Both the position numbers and the translations under genes were made by a program. A stretch of DNA of 64,000 nt, from contig CM067298.1 in NCBI GenBank assembly GCA_034231615.1, forward strand, positions 62,092,387 through 62,156,386, read 5' to 3'. The notes under the pieces were generated by a model that worked only from the letters and a program-made list of their open reading frames with translations, was not told where the DNA came from and did no database searches. Shown here piece by piece: positions 21,306 to 36,700 of this stretch. The stretch is from Meghimatium bilineatum. Taxonomy: Eukaryota > Mollusca > Gastropoda > Stylommatophora > Philomycidae. How positions within the stretch are numbered: the first letter of the stretch is position 1; every line of letters begins with the position of its first letter.

Positions 21306-22644
21306 GTGAATATGATTCACATTATAACAAATAACTAAACATTAGACACAAATGTAAAGCACAGGTTTGTATAAGCCGCAGTGACTGTTTCATTCTACAA
21401 CAAACTTTACCTAAACATACAAACCTGTTCAATAACCATCTCAAAGACCAAAAAATGAGCCACTAATACAAACATTGAGAAATGTTTAAGTGCACATTGC
21501 AACTTCAAAATATATACATGTAATAACTGTGGTTATAGCATATTTCTGCTTCACAAGATGCTAGTAAATCTTCAAGATATAACAGCTGTTTCTATGTACA
21601 TTAAGGGCTTTTGGTGTATCTCTGAAAGGTAAATACACCTGTTTTTCAGGACTTTATTCAGTATGTTCAAGATTGACAAATGTCAAAACTGCAGTCACCA
21701 GCACTTCAAGAACTGTCTTTAATAAGCAGTATATTTTCAACCTTCATGAGTGTTTCATTCTTCTGTTTCAGAAAATACTACCAAGGTTATCTGAATAAGT
21801 GCTTCAAGAATGCACATACCATATCATTAAATATATGGGTGTAAAAAATAATGTCAGAAATAGAGAAGGAATACACAATTAAAACATAAAATATAAGAAA
21901 TATGTTAAAGTATATAGTCAGAAATAATACACCAATCATTAAAAAAAAAATTGCACTACATAAAACAATCATGCTCATGGTTGAACCATGTAGAGAAAAC
22001 TAAAAATAGTTTTTTATAAATATGACACCTTTGCCTCACTAGATATCTACAAGTTTCAGACACACTAAAATAAAGCCTAAATGCCTGTCAACAAGTTGAG
22101 ATGAAAAAATTTCCAGGAGACACATCATTTAAAAAAATGTTACAAAAGCAGAAAGATTTACACAGCTGATACATAAATGTATACATTATGAATGATTACA
22201 AATATTTTAAACATTCTTTACATTTATTTTTTACTTGAAATGTTCTTTAACATTTACTAAGCTCAATACAAATTATGTAACTTACCCCCTGTACAACTGA
22301 TTTTTTTTTAAAATTATTAAATGATGAAAAACAATAATTGAAAAATGTTTTTTACATGTTCCTGAGCTCATATTAATTGATGCTGCATAGGCCTAACTAT
22401 CAGAACAATCTTCATAATAAATTAAAATATTCCTTGCACCAGACTTCTCTGTTGGGTATAGCAGGCAATTTGTGTTTTTATATAACTTATAAAGTCCTAC
22501 TTTATAGATAGCACCTACATAGAACACAAGTTTTTGTAGTTTTACGATCATCAACAGACTATCGGACGATGGGATATATTAAAATCAAACATAACACAAT
22601 ATACAAGACAATTTAAATGTTTAAACCATTAAGTTTTCTTCAAG

Positions 22645-22738
22645 AACATACAAAACAAACTGAACAAACAATAAAAACAGTAAAATTCCAGCTTGGAATT
22701 TTTAGTTTTTATTGTTTGTTCATGGTTTGTTTTATGTT
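22645..22738. repeat. 94-bp imperfect palindrome
   Basis: AACAAACAATAAAAAC is mirrored by GTTTTTATTGTTTGTT around AAATTCCAGCTTGGAATTT. It could be a tiny MITE or foldback relic. I saw no clear target duplication. Confidence 0.85.
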
Positions 22739-23294
22739 ATATGTTGTTTCAAGTTTGAGAATGAAGTTTACAAAATGACATTCTAAATTTTTTTTTTCAA
22801 TATTGAGTGATTAAAGAAAGCAGACTTAAAACAGATGACTGACACAGTAAATTATTGTATGTGTCTCATTCACAATGTAAAACCAATCTGACTAATAATT
22901 AGACAACCTGGTTTATATTGGTTAGTTATGAAGTCCACATAAAACGTTATTCACCTGTTCTTAGTCATACTTTCACTAGGAATTGTTTTTATTTACAATA
23001 TATTTACTAGCATCATGTACTATTCTCATTAGCCATGTGTTTAACCTTTTAGCTGCTGCACGTGAGTGAAAATGTTCTTCTATCTTACTAGTATTGACAA
23101 GTTAACTCATTTTTGTTTTGTTTTCTATACCTAAATTGTTAAAAACAATTTCACTCTGAAATCGGCACGAGACAGTATGCGTCAACCATCCCATCCATGC
23201 AGTATATATTTTCTTGCAACAATAAAATGCTAACAATATGAAAGCTCTCATTTCTGTAGCACAGGAAAAGAAATTAGCACGGGGTTGCCCGTGT

Positions 23295-23575
23295 GTTGCC
23301 GTGACAAAAGGGGAGCAAAGAATAGCAACACTGTTTACCTTCCACGCATGTCGTAAAAGGTGACTAAGGAGGTTATGGGATTGAGTTGGCTGTCCCATCC
23401 CATATAGGGTCAGTGACCCAAAGCCATGCTGAAGTCGGATGTGTCAGACTGAAAGGCGCAGATATCGCAGCAATGCTGTAAATCATGACACAACGCATTC
23501 CGTTCTCAGGACTACATCCTGCTAATCTGCAGGAGTTTGAGAATGAACGCAGAAGAAGAAGAAGCACAGGGGAAA
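23295..23575 (+). repeat. SINE-B, plus strand, with GAA tail
   Basis: GGGGAGCAAAGAATAGCAAC near the 5' side, CATGCTGAAGTCGGATGTG, GACTACATCCTGCTAATC, and an end GCAGAAGAAGAAGAAG. It is the cleanest of five copies. The 3' 45 bases are shared with SINE-C. Confidence 0.8.
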
Positions 23576-23810
23576 AGTCATAGGGAAAAGAATTTAGCCA
23601 AGCTGGGACCAGTTACTGAGAACAATGTAGCAGTTAAAGGGTTAAAAAATATGTTTGGTATGATGCAGTGGTGCCATTATTTACAACCTAATAGCAAGTC
23701 ATTGGATCCATATAGGTCATATACCTAAATTTAATTCTATTTACATACATTCATGCAGGGTCACAATAAAATAAAATAATATTTTACCCACTTTTTTACT
23801 AGATCCTGAA

Positions 23811-24056
23811 AGGGGAACAAAGAATGGCAACACTGTAAACTACCATGCATGTTGTATAAGGCAAATAAGAAGATTTTGAGAGGGGTTGGTTGTCCCATCC
23901 CACAAAGCGACCCAGAAGATGTCCTGAAGTTGAATATGTCAGGTCAAAAGGAGAAACTATTGCAGACAAGCAGTAAACTATGACACAACACATTCGGTTA
24001 TCTGGGCTACATTCTGCTAATTTGCAGCAGTCTGAGAACAAATGAAGAAGAAGAAA
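23811..24056 (+). repeat. SINE-B, second plus-strand copy
   Basis: AAAGAATGGCAACACTG to GAACAAATGAAGAAGAAG. It lies 235 bases after the first copy in the same direction, about 550 bases from the phosphatase stop codon. Confidence 0.8.
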
Positions 24057-24599
24057 AAAGTAATTGTTTCTCTAGCATTACTTATAACTTCAAATGATTT
24101 ACATAGATAAAAACATGCATCACAGCTTATGACAACATAACATCAAAAGTCTCATTGCCTATATTATTCATATTTCCATATTAAACATTTGTCAGTTATA
24201 TGTAACATATCCCTATTTATCCTTGTTAACATTACTTAATGACAATGCACACTGTGAACATTTTGCAGTTGCTTTGCGAGAGCCAGTTGAATGTAGACAC
24301 TACTGTGGATGATGCACCTAGGATATGATTGGGAGAATTTGGTATTCAGTATGGCATGAGTAGGACTGGGCATCTGAGGGGTAGAATCAGTAATGTGTTC
24401 AATGAGGGATCCACAGGAACCATCAGTATGCATACGCTTTTATATTTTCTTGGGGAGACTAGCACCTATGAGTGTTGTGACATCAACTCATAATAAATAA
24501 TCAAATAAACTGGTAAATTATTTCATGGTAATTTACTTATTTCAGGATCATTATAACTGCTTAACTATTGATATAATTCAGTCTACTGCTAATAAAAGC

Positions 24600-24715
24600 T
24601 CATATTTTAGTATAGTTTGCAGAGCGTATCTTGTGCATCTTCACGGTCATAACAATGATAGCAATAGCGATGGCAACACACAGTCCAATACCAACAGTTA
24701 GTGCAATCCAAGATG
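24600..24715 (-). CDS. Acid phosphatase exon 8 (last): membrane anchor and tail
   Basis: The acceptor TATTTTACAG ends at 24716. The exon completes an Ala codon, then SWIALTVGIGLCV and AIAIAIIVMTV form a hydrophobic helix, followed by KMHKIRSANYTKI and TGA (24602-24600). YTKI at the extreme C-terminus has the YxxPhi form recognised by AP adaptors. Human ACP2 also has a tyrosine-based tail signal. The short basic cytosolic tail predicts type I topology. Confidence 0.9.
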
Positions 24716-27700
24716 CTGTAAAATAAAAGAAATTGGATAAAATAAATTGACAGAACAGATTGTTCAAAATTTGCAAAAATTCATCAATTCATAAAATATG
24801 TGTTGCAATTTTTGTAAGTTAATTAAGTATGTCCTTTAAAATATGCTTCCATTATACAAGTGTCTGTAATAATTGTAATTCTTCAACATAATTTGCAATT
24901 ATAAATTATGTGGACCCTTTCATTAATTTCCGTAAGATATTTTATTGTTCTGCTCAACTTGTGGACCACTGATCCAATTGTCTCAAATATATTAATACTC
25001 TGTCCAATTTGCAATTATAATTGTAAACCCACTTGGGAATTATAGAATCCCCTGTCACATCTGGAATACATATGATGTCTGTGTGTTTGCTGTTATGTCT
25101 TTTTGGGCAGCACATTTTATCTGTGCCTCTGAAAATTGATGCTTCTCATTGCTGCATGCACCTTTGCTGGTGTTGCTGCACCACACTGGGCAATTCTGAA
25201 CAACAGACTCACAGGATGTGGTGTCAATGTTGAAGCTCTTTAGAGACACTTTGAGAGTCTGTTTCTTCTTCAAAGTGTTTCTTCTGTCCACTGGCCAGTT
25301 GTTTTCCCTTGAGGAGTTCACTATACATCAGCTGTTTTGAGATGCATTTGTCAAGCATGCGCCCATGTCCCACAAATCTTAGTTAAACCTTCTTCAGCAT
25401 TCTAGGAATGCTTGGGATGTTGGCTCTAGTGGGAACATCAATATCAGGTACTTTATTTAAACACTTTATCCTGAGAAGATTGCAGATACAGCTTGCGTGA
25501 AAGTGATTTAACACTCTGGTGTGTCTGATGTGCACAGTCCAGGTCTCACAAGCATATGGCATGGTAGTGAAATCAATGGTATAATAGACTTTTAATTTTG
25601 TGGCAAGGCTAATGCCCTTCCATTCCCACATATTGTCACACAGACTGCCAAATGCAACAGTCACTTTAGAGACTCTCTTGTTCACATTGGCATCACTGCT
25701 ACTAATTCTGAAGAGAGTACCACCACGATAAGTGAACATGTCAACTGGTAGGAGACAGTTGTTATTGAGCTCAATAACTGGGTCATGGTACTTACTGTTC
25801 ACTGGGAGAGGGTTGAAACATTACCTCTGTATTCTTGGTGTTGATGATCAGGTCGAACATATCACAAGCCGTAGAAAGCTTGCACATGCTGGCTTGCATA
25901 TCTTTTTCTGAGCTGGCAGTGAGTGCACAATCATCAGCAAACAACAGATTTGTGATGGCTATCTGTTTTATCTTGTTGGAGACTTGTAGTTGCCTGAGAT
26001 TAAATAGCTCTCCATTTGTCCTATATTTAATTTTTATTCTATCATTTTTTACAAACCTGGAGACTGTTCATAAGCAAGACAATGAACATCATGCTGAAAA
26101 ATGCTAGGGTCAGCACAGAGGTCTGTTTGATAACATTTGTAACTTGAATTGTATCTGACAGTTCCCTGTTGCTTGATTAGTCTTTGAGGAAACTAATCAG
26201 AACCAAGCATCAGTATACTATTTTACCAACCACACAAGTTCATTGCTGAATTAACACCCTCACCCATCCCATTTCTCCTCCTCCCCCCCCCCCCCCATGT
26301 CAACAGCTGTCACGTCAAGCTTGTTCAGACCCCATTCACAAACTCAAACTGTTGACGTAATTTATGGACACTTAATGAGCAAATAAGTTCACAGAAGTGG
26401 ACTGACCCATTGTTTTGCTATCTCATTTCAATTTTCTATTGGTCAGAACTACATTCCAGACTCAATGACAGCAATTACTTACAGAAATATGTAGGTTCAG
26501 ATATTTTATCAGACATCACAAGATTTATATTAATTTTTGTATGCCAACTTTGTAAGTAATGTTCAATAATTTAGGAAAAATAAATGATGGGGTCATGTTA
26601 CTTGTTTCTGAACAAACCATGCAAATAGTTACAGTTTTCTGAATGAATCTGTTCTGTGTTTATATTTGGATTATTTTTTATATATAAATTTAAAATTTCA
26701 GCTTTTTTTTTCTTTTAATTATTGTAAATTTATGTTCAATGTCTTTGATAAGTTTTTCTGCTTTCAATTTCTCTTAATAAATATTTACATGTTTTTCTTG
26801 CAATTAAACATGCATAACTTCTGTTAATACAGTCAACTTCTTCACAAACACCCTTTCAAAAAAAAAAAGACAGTTTGTTTATTTCATTTTTCACAAATTA
26901 TGAAACTATAAATTCTCATTTCAGCTATAAATTATATATTACATCATCTTCTATTTCTTTTATAATTGTTCTCAACTCCAGGTTAGCATATTTTAGTCTA
27001 CAGAATGGCATGCATTGTATCACAGCTTGGCTTTGATATCTGCATCTTCAGCTCAGCACATCTAACTTTAGCATGAAATTTGGTCAATTTAGACCTATGG
27101 GATAGAACAGTCAACCCAACTTCCAAGCCTCCTTTCAACATGCTTGAGAGATCACAATTTTGTTATTCTTTGTTCCCTTGAGAGCCCCAACAATCTCATC
27201 TTATTTTAAACTATGCTTGACTATCTAAACTTATTTTCTACTACAAATAATTAATACATTAATATCTCACTTCAATTCAAACAATTAGGGGATACCCTTG
27301 ATGTAGTGGTTAAGCCATTCACTTTGTGCCCAAGAGGTCATTGGATCAAATCCTGCTCGCGACATCTTGTTCACAAAGTGGATTTTTTTCTGAGATTCTT
27401 GGGGATTATCACATGAATCTACAGAGTTATGTGCTATGAGTGATACTCTTGGCATGCCACTTTGTTGAGGGGGATGGAATAAACATGCGGTAACTGAGTA
27501 CAATGAAGTATAATGAACTCTACACCTTTCCAACCAATTCAAATTATTAATATATTTTCAGATATAAATTACAATATCATCTTATGTTTAACTATGAATT
27601 ACTATCTTTCATTATTTTATTATATCAAGCTGCATATTATAATTTTACCTTATTTAAAAATAGATGTTCTTATTTTCATCAATATATTTTTTTCATTTTC

Positions 27701-30700
27701 AATGACAGTATACATCTTCCCCTTGCTAAAATCTTGCATGTCTATCCTCCACATTTACTATATACATATTTGTAAATAGAGGGCATGTACAAATATATAA
27801 TTAGCATTGGAGATGAAGATACAAATCTATCAGACTTGTGTACCTACCACTTCATTACATGGCTTAGTAACATGGACATCAGACTTAAACATGAGAGAAG
27901 ATTCAATATATTTAACCTTTGCTGTCTTTGCAATGTATTGAGCACAAGTGGCCAAAAAAAAATCACAAACAAGCAGTGCATCAGACACAATTGCCATAAT
28001 AATGGGAACATTCAGCAGTAGACAATAAAGATTATGTGATATGTGAGAATAACAAACAAGAACAGTATCTAACAGTAGATATTTTTTGGTGAATTTTCAG
28101 ATGGGAAAAGAGAGGAACATCACTTCTGAGATACAACGATGTGTTCAAAGCCTCAATAAAATACTTTTACTATTGACCGCAATAACTGGAAAAATGTGGT
28201 CGTAGATCGAGGTGCATGAAGATTGGCATTGCACAAAGATGCAGAAACTGTTAAAACACTTCTAAAGGGCATGCTAGAACACAACACATATGTAAAATCA
28301 AAGGTCACTAATTCATCTGACAACAAACTACCAAACTCTCAACCACAAGAAAATAGATTCTGAACATCTTTATTCTCACATCATAAAAGAAAGTTTGCAG
28401 ATAAACCAGTAAACACTAAAGATAAGACATTATGGGACACCCCCGTGTCCCATAATCAATTATGTCAGTAGCCAAGATATATACACTATATATAGATGCC
28501 TTGAGGCATTTATAAGGATAGTCTGCATATCAGCTTCTACTATTCTGTCTGTTGTGGACTTTATTCTATTTGTCATTAATGCTTAATCTGCCCCTCTTTT
28601 ATATAAACCATACTGTTGATAGATCTATTTCTCCTAGAATTTTTCATGACAGATGATACAAAACATCTCTCTTTGATAATAAACTACATGTCACTCTGCT
28701 TCTATTAGAAAATTGATGAATATTAATGTATAATTTTCTGTTGGGAGTTAGATGCAGTAAGTTACCAGGAAGTGTGGAAATGTGTTCCTTGCAAGTTACA
28801 TGTAGGTTTAAAATGGAAAATGTTTAAATCTTGTGCAGGCATGCATATGTGTGTTAGTGTGATGTACATGTGTTGTAAAAAAAAGCACTACAAGGACTTG
28901 ATAAAGACGTCACTAAAAGCTTTTGGCATAAGCAATGACACATGAGAAGACACTGCATGAAACAAGTCTACCTGGTGACCTACAGTCAAAAAGGCACAAT
29001 TTCCTGTAAACGGAGAACTGAAGCAGCCCAACAGAGACTATCTAGAAAGACACAATCACATATCGTCTAAAGTGATTATGCCATTTCTGGCTTGTGCAAG
29101 TATCTGTGGGGCCAGTATAGAATCTTTTAGCCATCAGACAAAGACCTAACTGACCGAATTTCATAAAGTTAAGGTAACAAATGGTCATCATCATGATGTG
29201 ATAAACATACAACGCGTATGTGTGAAATAAAGATATAAGGAGAAGAGACAAACAGGGACACAAACTACACTGTTGTAATACCTCTATTACAAAAGCAAAT
29301 TCATCAAACAAACTGCATTATAAATCCCCCAATACTGAAAATAATCACACACTCATGCACATTAACCAAAAAATGTCTCTCAAAGTAACAAAGTAAAGTC
29401 AACTAGTGTCAAGTTTCCTACCACAAAAAGGAACAGCTCACAAATGTAAAAGAAACAAACACCCAATGGTATCTAACTATTTCAAGTCAATGAAGCATTG
29501 TCACAGCTGAATATATTTTAGCACCTGTTTAAACTGGATGGCTGTATCAAGCAACTCCTGGGTCATAATAAAATATATAAAATAAACAATTACATAGAAG
29601 AAATTATGTCCAACATAACGGATATGTGTATACATTGTGCTACATAATATTACCTAGTAAGTAATATAACAACAGATGGCAAGAGCAGAAAAGAAATACA
29701 CAACAGCAATAGATGTAGTAAAGCATATCAAGCCCTAGGACAACTGACACTAATCTTCAGAAACAAAAATGTAGATTTAAACACCAAAATAACACTATTC
29801 AACATGATTATTATGCCAACGCTGTGCTACCAATGCCAAACATGGACAATGGTAGCACAAGACAAACGTAAACTTGTGACAGCTGAAATGGCATGCTTAA
29901 GCAGAATCCTAGGAATATCGCTAAGAGACAGAGTGAGAAATGAGAACATTAGACAAAAAACTTGCACCACCCCAATATTGGAATATATTAAGAGACAACA
30001 GATCAAATGGTTTGCACACATGAGCAGACTACCATCAGACAGCATGCCACAGCAAGCTATGCTGCACAGATACAGTGAAGGCAGACCTAGAGGCCTACCA
30101 CAAAATGATGGATCACAACAATAAAAGAGACTACAAATTCCACAATATACTGAGCACACAAGAGGGACATCTCCAGAAAACTCTGTTACCCCTGATGCTG
30201 AAAGGCAACACAGAGTTTAGCGAATAGATAGATTGTGCAACAGAGAACTTTGCAGCACCAGTTATTAAACAATCAAAACTGTTCTAGTTTAAAGTTACAG
30301 TTATGCAGTGGTTATTTTACTGGCTTTATAGCGATGTGGGTCAGGGCACAATTTCCTGTTGAGTCGAATTTTCAAGACAATTTTACATTTAAAAAAATAT
30401 TCATATGTACTTTAAGTGACCGCATAAGTGAACATTGCTTCATTATATATCTCATTTTGTGTTTCTTTTATAATTCTGTCTATGTAGATGTTGAATAGAA
30501 TAGGCGACAGCACACATCCCTGTCGGACTCCGTTTTTGTTGTGAATGGTTCTGATATTTCATCTGCTATTCTCACCTTGCTTTGACATTTTTTTGTATAT
30601 TGCTTTATATATAAGCAATAAAATAAGGTCAAATAGAGATAATGAGAGTTATAATGATATATTCTTCTTCTTCTTATAGTCCATGCCCAATAGTGTTGGT

Positions 30701-33700
30701 TACCATGTCTTTCCGCAGCCTTCTATTTCATGTGATATCAATCATTTCTGATGCTGATTGTTAAGCATCTTCTTTCTTGGTCATCCCTTACCTCTCTTGT
30801 TCTTCAACTTGCCTGCTGTTACAATGTGTTCCATTTTTTCTCTTCTCATGATGTGTCCAGAAAATGTGGATTGTCTCTTTCTAACACTGGTAAGGCTCTT
30901 GGAATAGGTAATGAAGTTTTGCTAATCACTGGAAATACACATAATAACACACACACATCGACATTTCGACCAAATATCCTTTATCAAGACTACACACAGA
31001 GAATTAAATGACAAGAAAGAGCTGCACTATTGATGACTGCTAACAGGACTACTAAAGCAACGGTTACTGAACACTTCAATGGCACGAGCCATCGGAGCAC
31101 TCAGGATATTCAGGTGACAACCATTATGTCGTGCTTCTCAGACGGTTGAACCTGTCACGACATTTGACATGATTGAACCTTTTGAGATCAATGCCAACAA
31201 GTTGTATGGATGGTATCATGTTGTTCCATCATTTCTCTGTTTGTCTTGTTTCACATGTTCCCATGTATTTGGATGTGTTTTGTATATTTTCTGTTTTATT
31301 TCACATCTGACCTAGTTTCAACACTTCCAGGTTATCTCAACATTTAGCTCTCCCATGTGAATCTCAAATTCTTGTTCACAATTTTGTTTTGTTTATGTAG
31401 TCTTGATAAATGCTTTTTGGTTGAAACGTATTTGTGTGTGTTATTGTGTGTGTTTCCAGTTATTAGCAAAACTTCATTACCATTAACAACTGTTACCATT
31501 ACCATTATCCTGCTTTGCCGGTTGGATTTAAGTTTTGCTGCAGTAAGTACATATGATGCGGGTAAGAAACTCTCTTTTTTTAATTCACTTCTTTCAAGAT
31601 ATCTTCATTATGCTTGTTATCTGTCCATGGTGTTCTTTTAACATTATTCTTAAAAACCACATCTGCTGCCTCAATATAATTTTTCACAATTCATGGACAC
31701 TGAGTGTCCAAGATTCACTTCGATACATCAGAATTGGTTCTATATATTCTTCAGCATTAATTTTCAAATTCCCACTGGATCTTTCTTTCAGCAGGATCAT
31801 GGTCCTATTAGATTTCCAGCAGGATGTAGTCCAGAGAAAGGAAATGCATTGTGTAGCCATTTTATTTGCATCAATGGTACAATACATGTCTTCAGCGGAG
31901 GTGCTATATAACTTCTCATTTTCACCTCAATTGACAAAGATATATATTACCAGTACATAGGATGGTCTTCATCTTGTAAAATATTGCCTTTGCCTCAGCA
32001 ATTTTACATTTGAATTCTTTAATAATCTTCCATCTGATGTTATTAATGTACATAAATATTTGAATACTTTGAATTGTTGACTGATCTCATCTACTTTGAT
32101 GTTGCATTCTGGAGGACATTTATTTATTGTTATTATCATTACTTCAGTTTTTCTGCTATTGAGACTAAGCCCCTTGTTTTGACTTTCTTTTGCAGTGATA
32201 TTCATCATTTCATGTATCTGTGTTTCACTTTCAGCTATCAAAACTGCATCAAAACTTGGTATATGTAATGATATATGCAAAGAGGAAATCAAATGAAATG
32301 TGAGTTAACAAATTATTTTAAACAAAGAGTAACACATGGTCATACAAACATATAGCAGATTCTTAGACTTAGTACTTACCAGGAGTAAGTGTAGCACTGG
32401 GAGAGAACATAGTTTTTGCTACACACTCTGCAGTCCAGTCATTTGGCACATAATCTTTAGTCAATTCTTGAAACTGTTCCAATGTGCAAGGTGAGCCACA
32501 GCCTATTACAACATTGTGTAAAAATCAAACAAGAGTGAAAGGCAGAAGTAATAACAAAGAAGTAGCTACTAATCATACCACTGGGGTATATAGGGAATAC
32601 AGATTAGGCTGTGACACAATGCACACTAGCGATGATATCAGCATCAAAATGGTAGCCAATTCTTTTTCTTCTGCAATTGTTCTCACATTACCACAGATTA
32701 GCAGGACTTAGTCTGGTGAATAGAATGTGTTACTGGTATGTCATGGTTTACTGTACAGTTGAGATATCTGCACCTTTCGGCTTGACACATCTGACTTCAG
32801 CATAGTTTTTTGAATATATTTAGTCTTTGGGACACCAACTCCATCTCAAAGCTCCTTAGTCACCATATATGACATGCAAGACAGGTCAGTGTTGCTATTC
32901 TTTGCTACCCTGTTCGGTCCTTCAACACACAGGTGGTTCTGGTACCTACTTCTTGAGGCTGGGTTGACACAGGGTTGTTTGTGATTGAAAAATCCTCCCC
33001 AACAAGAAATCAAATCACAGTTCACAGTGATAGAACCACTTTTCATATCCCTACAAAACTAGTGTACTAACTATTGTGCTACCTGGATTCTAATAGCAGA
33101 TGTAACAAATAGGAGTTGGATATTAACAATTGGCAAATAAGAATTCTCACACTTAACAAAACAAAAGGCACACCAACATTAATTATAATACGGTAATAAA
33201 TAAAGGACAACTGGATCTACAACAAAACAGTTCTTGAAATATCTTTTAATATGATTTATTGAGAAACCTAAGGAAGTATGAGTTTGTCAATCTTGTTTAC
33301 TATGTCAGGTGGTAGAGTTTTACTTTAAGCTCCGGATCAGTATATCTGCTTCTATTCTTACTAAAGGTAAGTTTCCAGGTTCTCAAATTAATGTTTGACT
33401 CAGAGTAGCTGTAGGATGCAATAATATAACTGGGTTGTCTTCTACTCTGGAAGAAACTTTTTTTGTAATTCTCTTGTAATCTCAATGCATAATTATTTGT
33501 TTGTCACTATCCCCAGAATTCGGAACTTTCTCTTACTTTCTATGTGCAGTGGGGTTGTTTCTCATATCTTTCTTTCATACCCAGGAGATTTCAGCTTTTG
33601 GCTTAATGAAATGCCTATTGAAAAAATGTTCTACTCAGAGGAGAAAGCCTCATGAGAAGAGCTGGTATTTTGCCTGGGTCAACCATGTGAATTTTTCCTC

Positions 33701-36700
33701 CAACAAGGTGCTTCACTGTCAGCAAACTATTCCTCATATAGGAAGACCATTCCATTACTATCCTTTGTGTTCTCAGGCCTAATTTTTTTCTGTATGAGCC
33801 TGTTGGGTAACAGTGACAGTCTAATTAGACTTAGAGTTGCTTCACTTTCTTAGGGAAGGTGCAGCTTTGTCAAACATATCAAGGGTATGAAATTTGAAGT
33901 ATTAATGTCTCATGCACTTGCCTTGTCCGCTTGTGCTAGATTTCTAATCCATCACCAAGCACTGTCTGTGTTTTGGTTCTTCGACATTGCATTTATCACC
34001 CAAAGAATTAGATAGATTGCACCTTCTTGAATGAGGAGCTTCATAGTCGGCGAGAAAATCTCATATAAGAAAGCATTCATGTTAAGCAAATGTGGTCTAT
34101 TTTTTTCGGAACTAATTTCATACATTACCGGGTATTTAACAAAATAAATTTTTCTAAAGGTGCATACAATTCAGCATCCATCAATCTGCAAGTAACACAT
34201 TGAGAGACCCCCTTCCTCTCCCTTGGAACAGCCTTTGGAGGGGAAACTCTCAGTGCGTTACGTGAAGATCAAATTTGCACTAGCAGACGCTTTAAATTTG
34301 TATCTCCACGTCACAGAAGCTTAATGAAATAAAACCTACTAAAAAGATGTGCTGTTATCATGAGAGGAGGCCACATTTGCATAACATGTACCTATGAAAG
34401 ATATTATTCCCCTTTGTGCCCTTGGATACTGAACCCAACTTTCTCTCTATGAGCCGTGTTGGGAAATGGCGATAGTTAAGTTAGACTATTCTGCATCCTC
34501 AAAGACAAGGATTTGCTTCACATCTACATTGCCCACAGCATCAGGAGTCAGAGTCTTAACACTGCTTCAGTCAGAAATTTGAACAATATGTGCTCCCAAC
34601 ATTTGTTCCACGCTTTTCCCACATCCATTGGGGAGCTGTATTAAAAGCTTTATTCCATAACCAGGAGTACAGGCACAAGTTATTATACCTGATGTACTTC
34701 GTATCTAATATCTGAGTCATGACTCCTACTTTGAATGTGGTAAATTGTGGTGAGATGTTTGGGCTTCTGTGTTTTCTCAACCATGAATAACACTTCCACA
34801 GACAGATCTAGTGCTGGGGAATTGTAACTTTGTTGCCACTCTATCATTTCTTATTCACAACGCTGTCCACTAGCACATGTTTTTGTCTCCTAAGGCATAA
34901 ATTGTACTCTAGGCACTGCTATACCATAGCCACATTTATCCATATCAGGACATCAACATTGATTGCCCTCCAATGCATTGCATTTCGGCTGTCTGAGCGA
35001 TAATGCCTTGCATTACTGTGTGTCAACATTGCTACTGGCTGCATCAGGGATATTGCTTTGTCTTTTTGCAGTCAATCCTCTTTCCATCTACAGTCTCCAC
35101 ATCCACGGACATGATTCCTAAATGTGAGTCAGGAACACAGAACAAGCTGCTGTATTTCTATTTCCAGGGTGCACCAATGAGGAGGTACTTTCAGGATCTT
35201 GTTGTTTTTTTTTCTAACCCTGGGAATCACACACAGACAGTGTAAAGCCTCTTGCAACTCTTGCTGCTGATAAGAAGGTGGAATCCCTCCCAGAAAATCA
35301 TCTTCAGCAGATTCATCACAGTAGAGATCATGTCAATTCTTATTTCATTGGCCAGACAATCCTGTTGATAAGATACCCCATAACAGATGAAGTAAGCTCT
35401 TGGTCAGTGTGAGTACTGGTCGTGGTGTACAAAATACAAGCTGTGTTCTTCTACCTATCCTTAAATAACATCAGGTAATAATTGAAATAGTGAATAATAT
35501 AATTTTGAATGTTAAATCAGCATTTTATCTCACAGATTAGAGCAGAGACAAGTAATGCTTGCTTTATGGTAAAACCAGAGACATGCTAACTATGACCAAA
35601 CTACACATTTTCTGTATGACCTGGAAACAGAAGTTCATGCTACAGAAGCAAGGATCTCCTAATTCCAATGTAGTGAAGTCTGCTAGAGACATATTTGCTG
35701 AGGGAGACTAAACAATTTTATTTTCAGTATACTATCAAAGTAAAATATTGATGCAAATAAAACAGCTACACAGTACATCTCCATTCTATGAAGTACATCC
35801 TGCTGGAATTCTAGAAGAACCATTGGCTTGCTACAATAGAGATCCAGTAGGAGTTTGAGAATCAACACTAAAAAATTTTTCTAGAATTTCTAAAAAAAAG
35901 TTATAGAATATGACTGTCCCTACTGTCACATTAAATCAAGTAGGTCTGGAAATTAAAGTCCTGGAAAATATACAACCTTCAGACAAATGTACATACTCCA
36001 CCTTTCAGCACAGAGTTACAGGGTTCACAAATTATATTTTCTGTGAAATTGTCAATAACAACAAACATTAGACTATGTCAGGATTAATAGAATTACCAAA
36101 TACTTGTGAATGTAAGCCATTAATTTTTGTATGATTTCCACTATTGATGAGGGGGGAGGGGGAGGAGGGGGTGTGGTTGGCTCACATACACAAACAATAA
36201 CACTTTTTTAAATTATTACCAGTAAAAACACAAAAACGGTAACACAGAATACAATCAAATAGGTCTACCAGTAACAGGAAAAAAACTCACCAATAGAAAA
36301 AGTCACTCAAATCCTTTTAAGTTCAAATCACTGTCTGAATTCTTAACAATTCTGAAATTTCATCCTCTGTCATAAAAAAATCCGTGTGGATATCATCAGT
36401 CTCTGTCTACTGGTAGTCATTATTTGCATCATCCTTGAAGATAGCATCATCCTTACTTTCATCCATTGCATTACTGATGGAGCACTTTTTGAAAGATCAG
36501 ACGATAATTTTGACGGACTATTCAACCACGATTCTTTGACCAACTTAGCAATTATAATGTGGTAAGCTTTTGTTTTACGCTGCCACACTTGCTCACAGCT
36601 AAATTGGATGACAGTATTCATTCCATTTTGCTCGAAGTCTGTCCTTTAATGGTTAAAAGGGAGACATCTAGTGGCTGCATGAGGAAGGTAAGGCTCCCGG

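Larger units (their letters stand above)
30660..32290 (-). mobile_element. LINE-T, minus strand, split by a Penelope-like piece and a SINE
   Basis: Two LINE blocks (30660-30893 and 31553-32290) join to match 1254-1765 and 50421-51300. On the minus strand 32280-32000 reads FDAVLIAESETQIHEMMNIT, KGLSLNSRKTEVMIIT, QFKVFKYLCTLITSDGR, the region just after the catalytic box. A Penelope-like element (30894-31552) and a SINE-C (31755-31890) interrupt it. Confidence 0.8.

Noticed and set aside
24056-24599. Polyadenylation signal for the phosphatase gene
   Set aside because: No minus-strand AATAAA was seen in the first few hundred bases after the stop; a variant signal cannot be chosen by eye.
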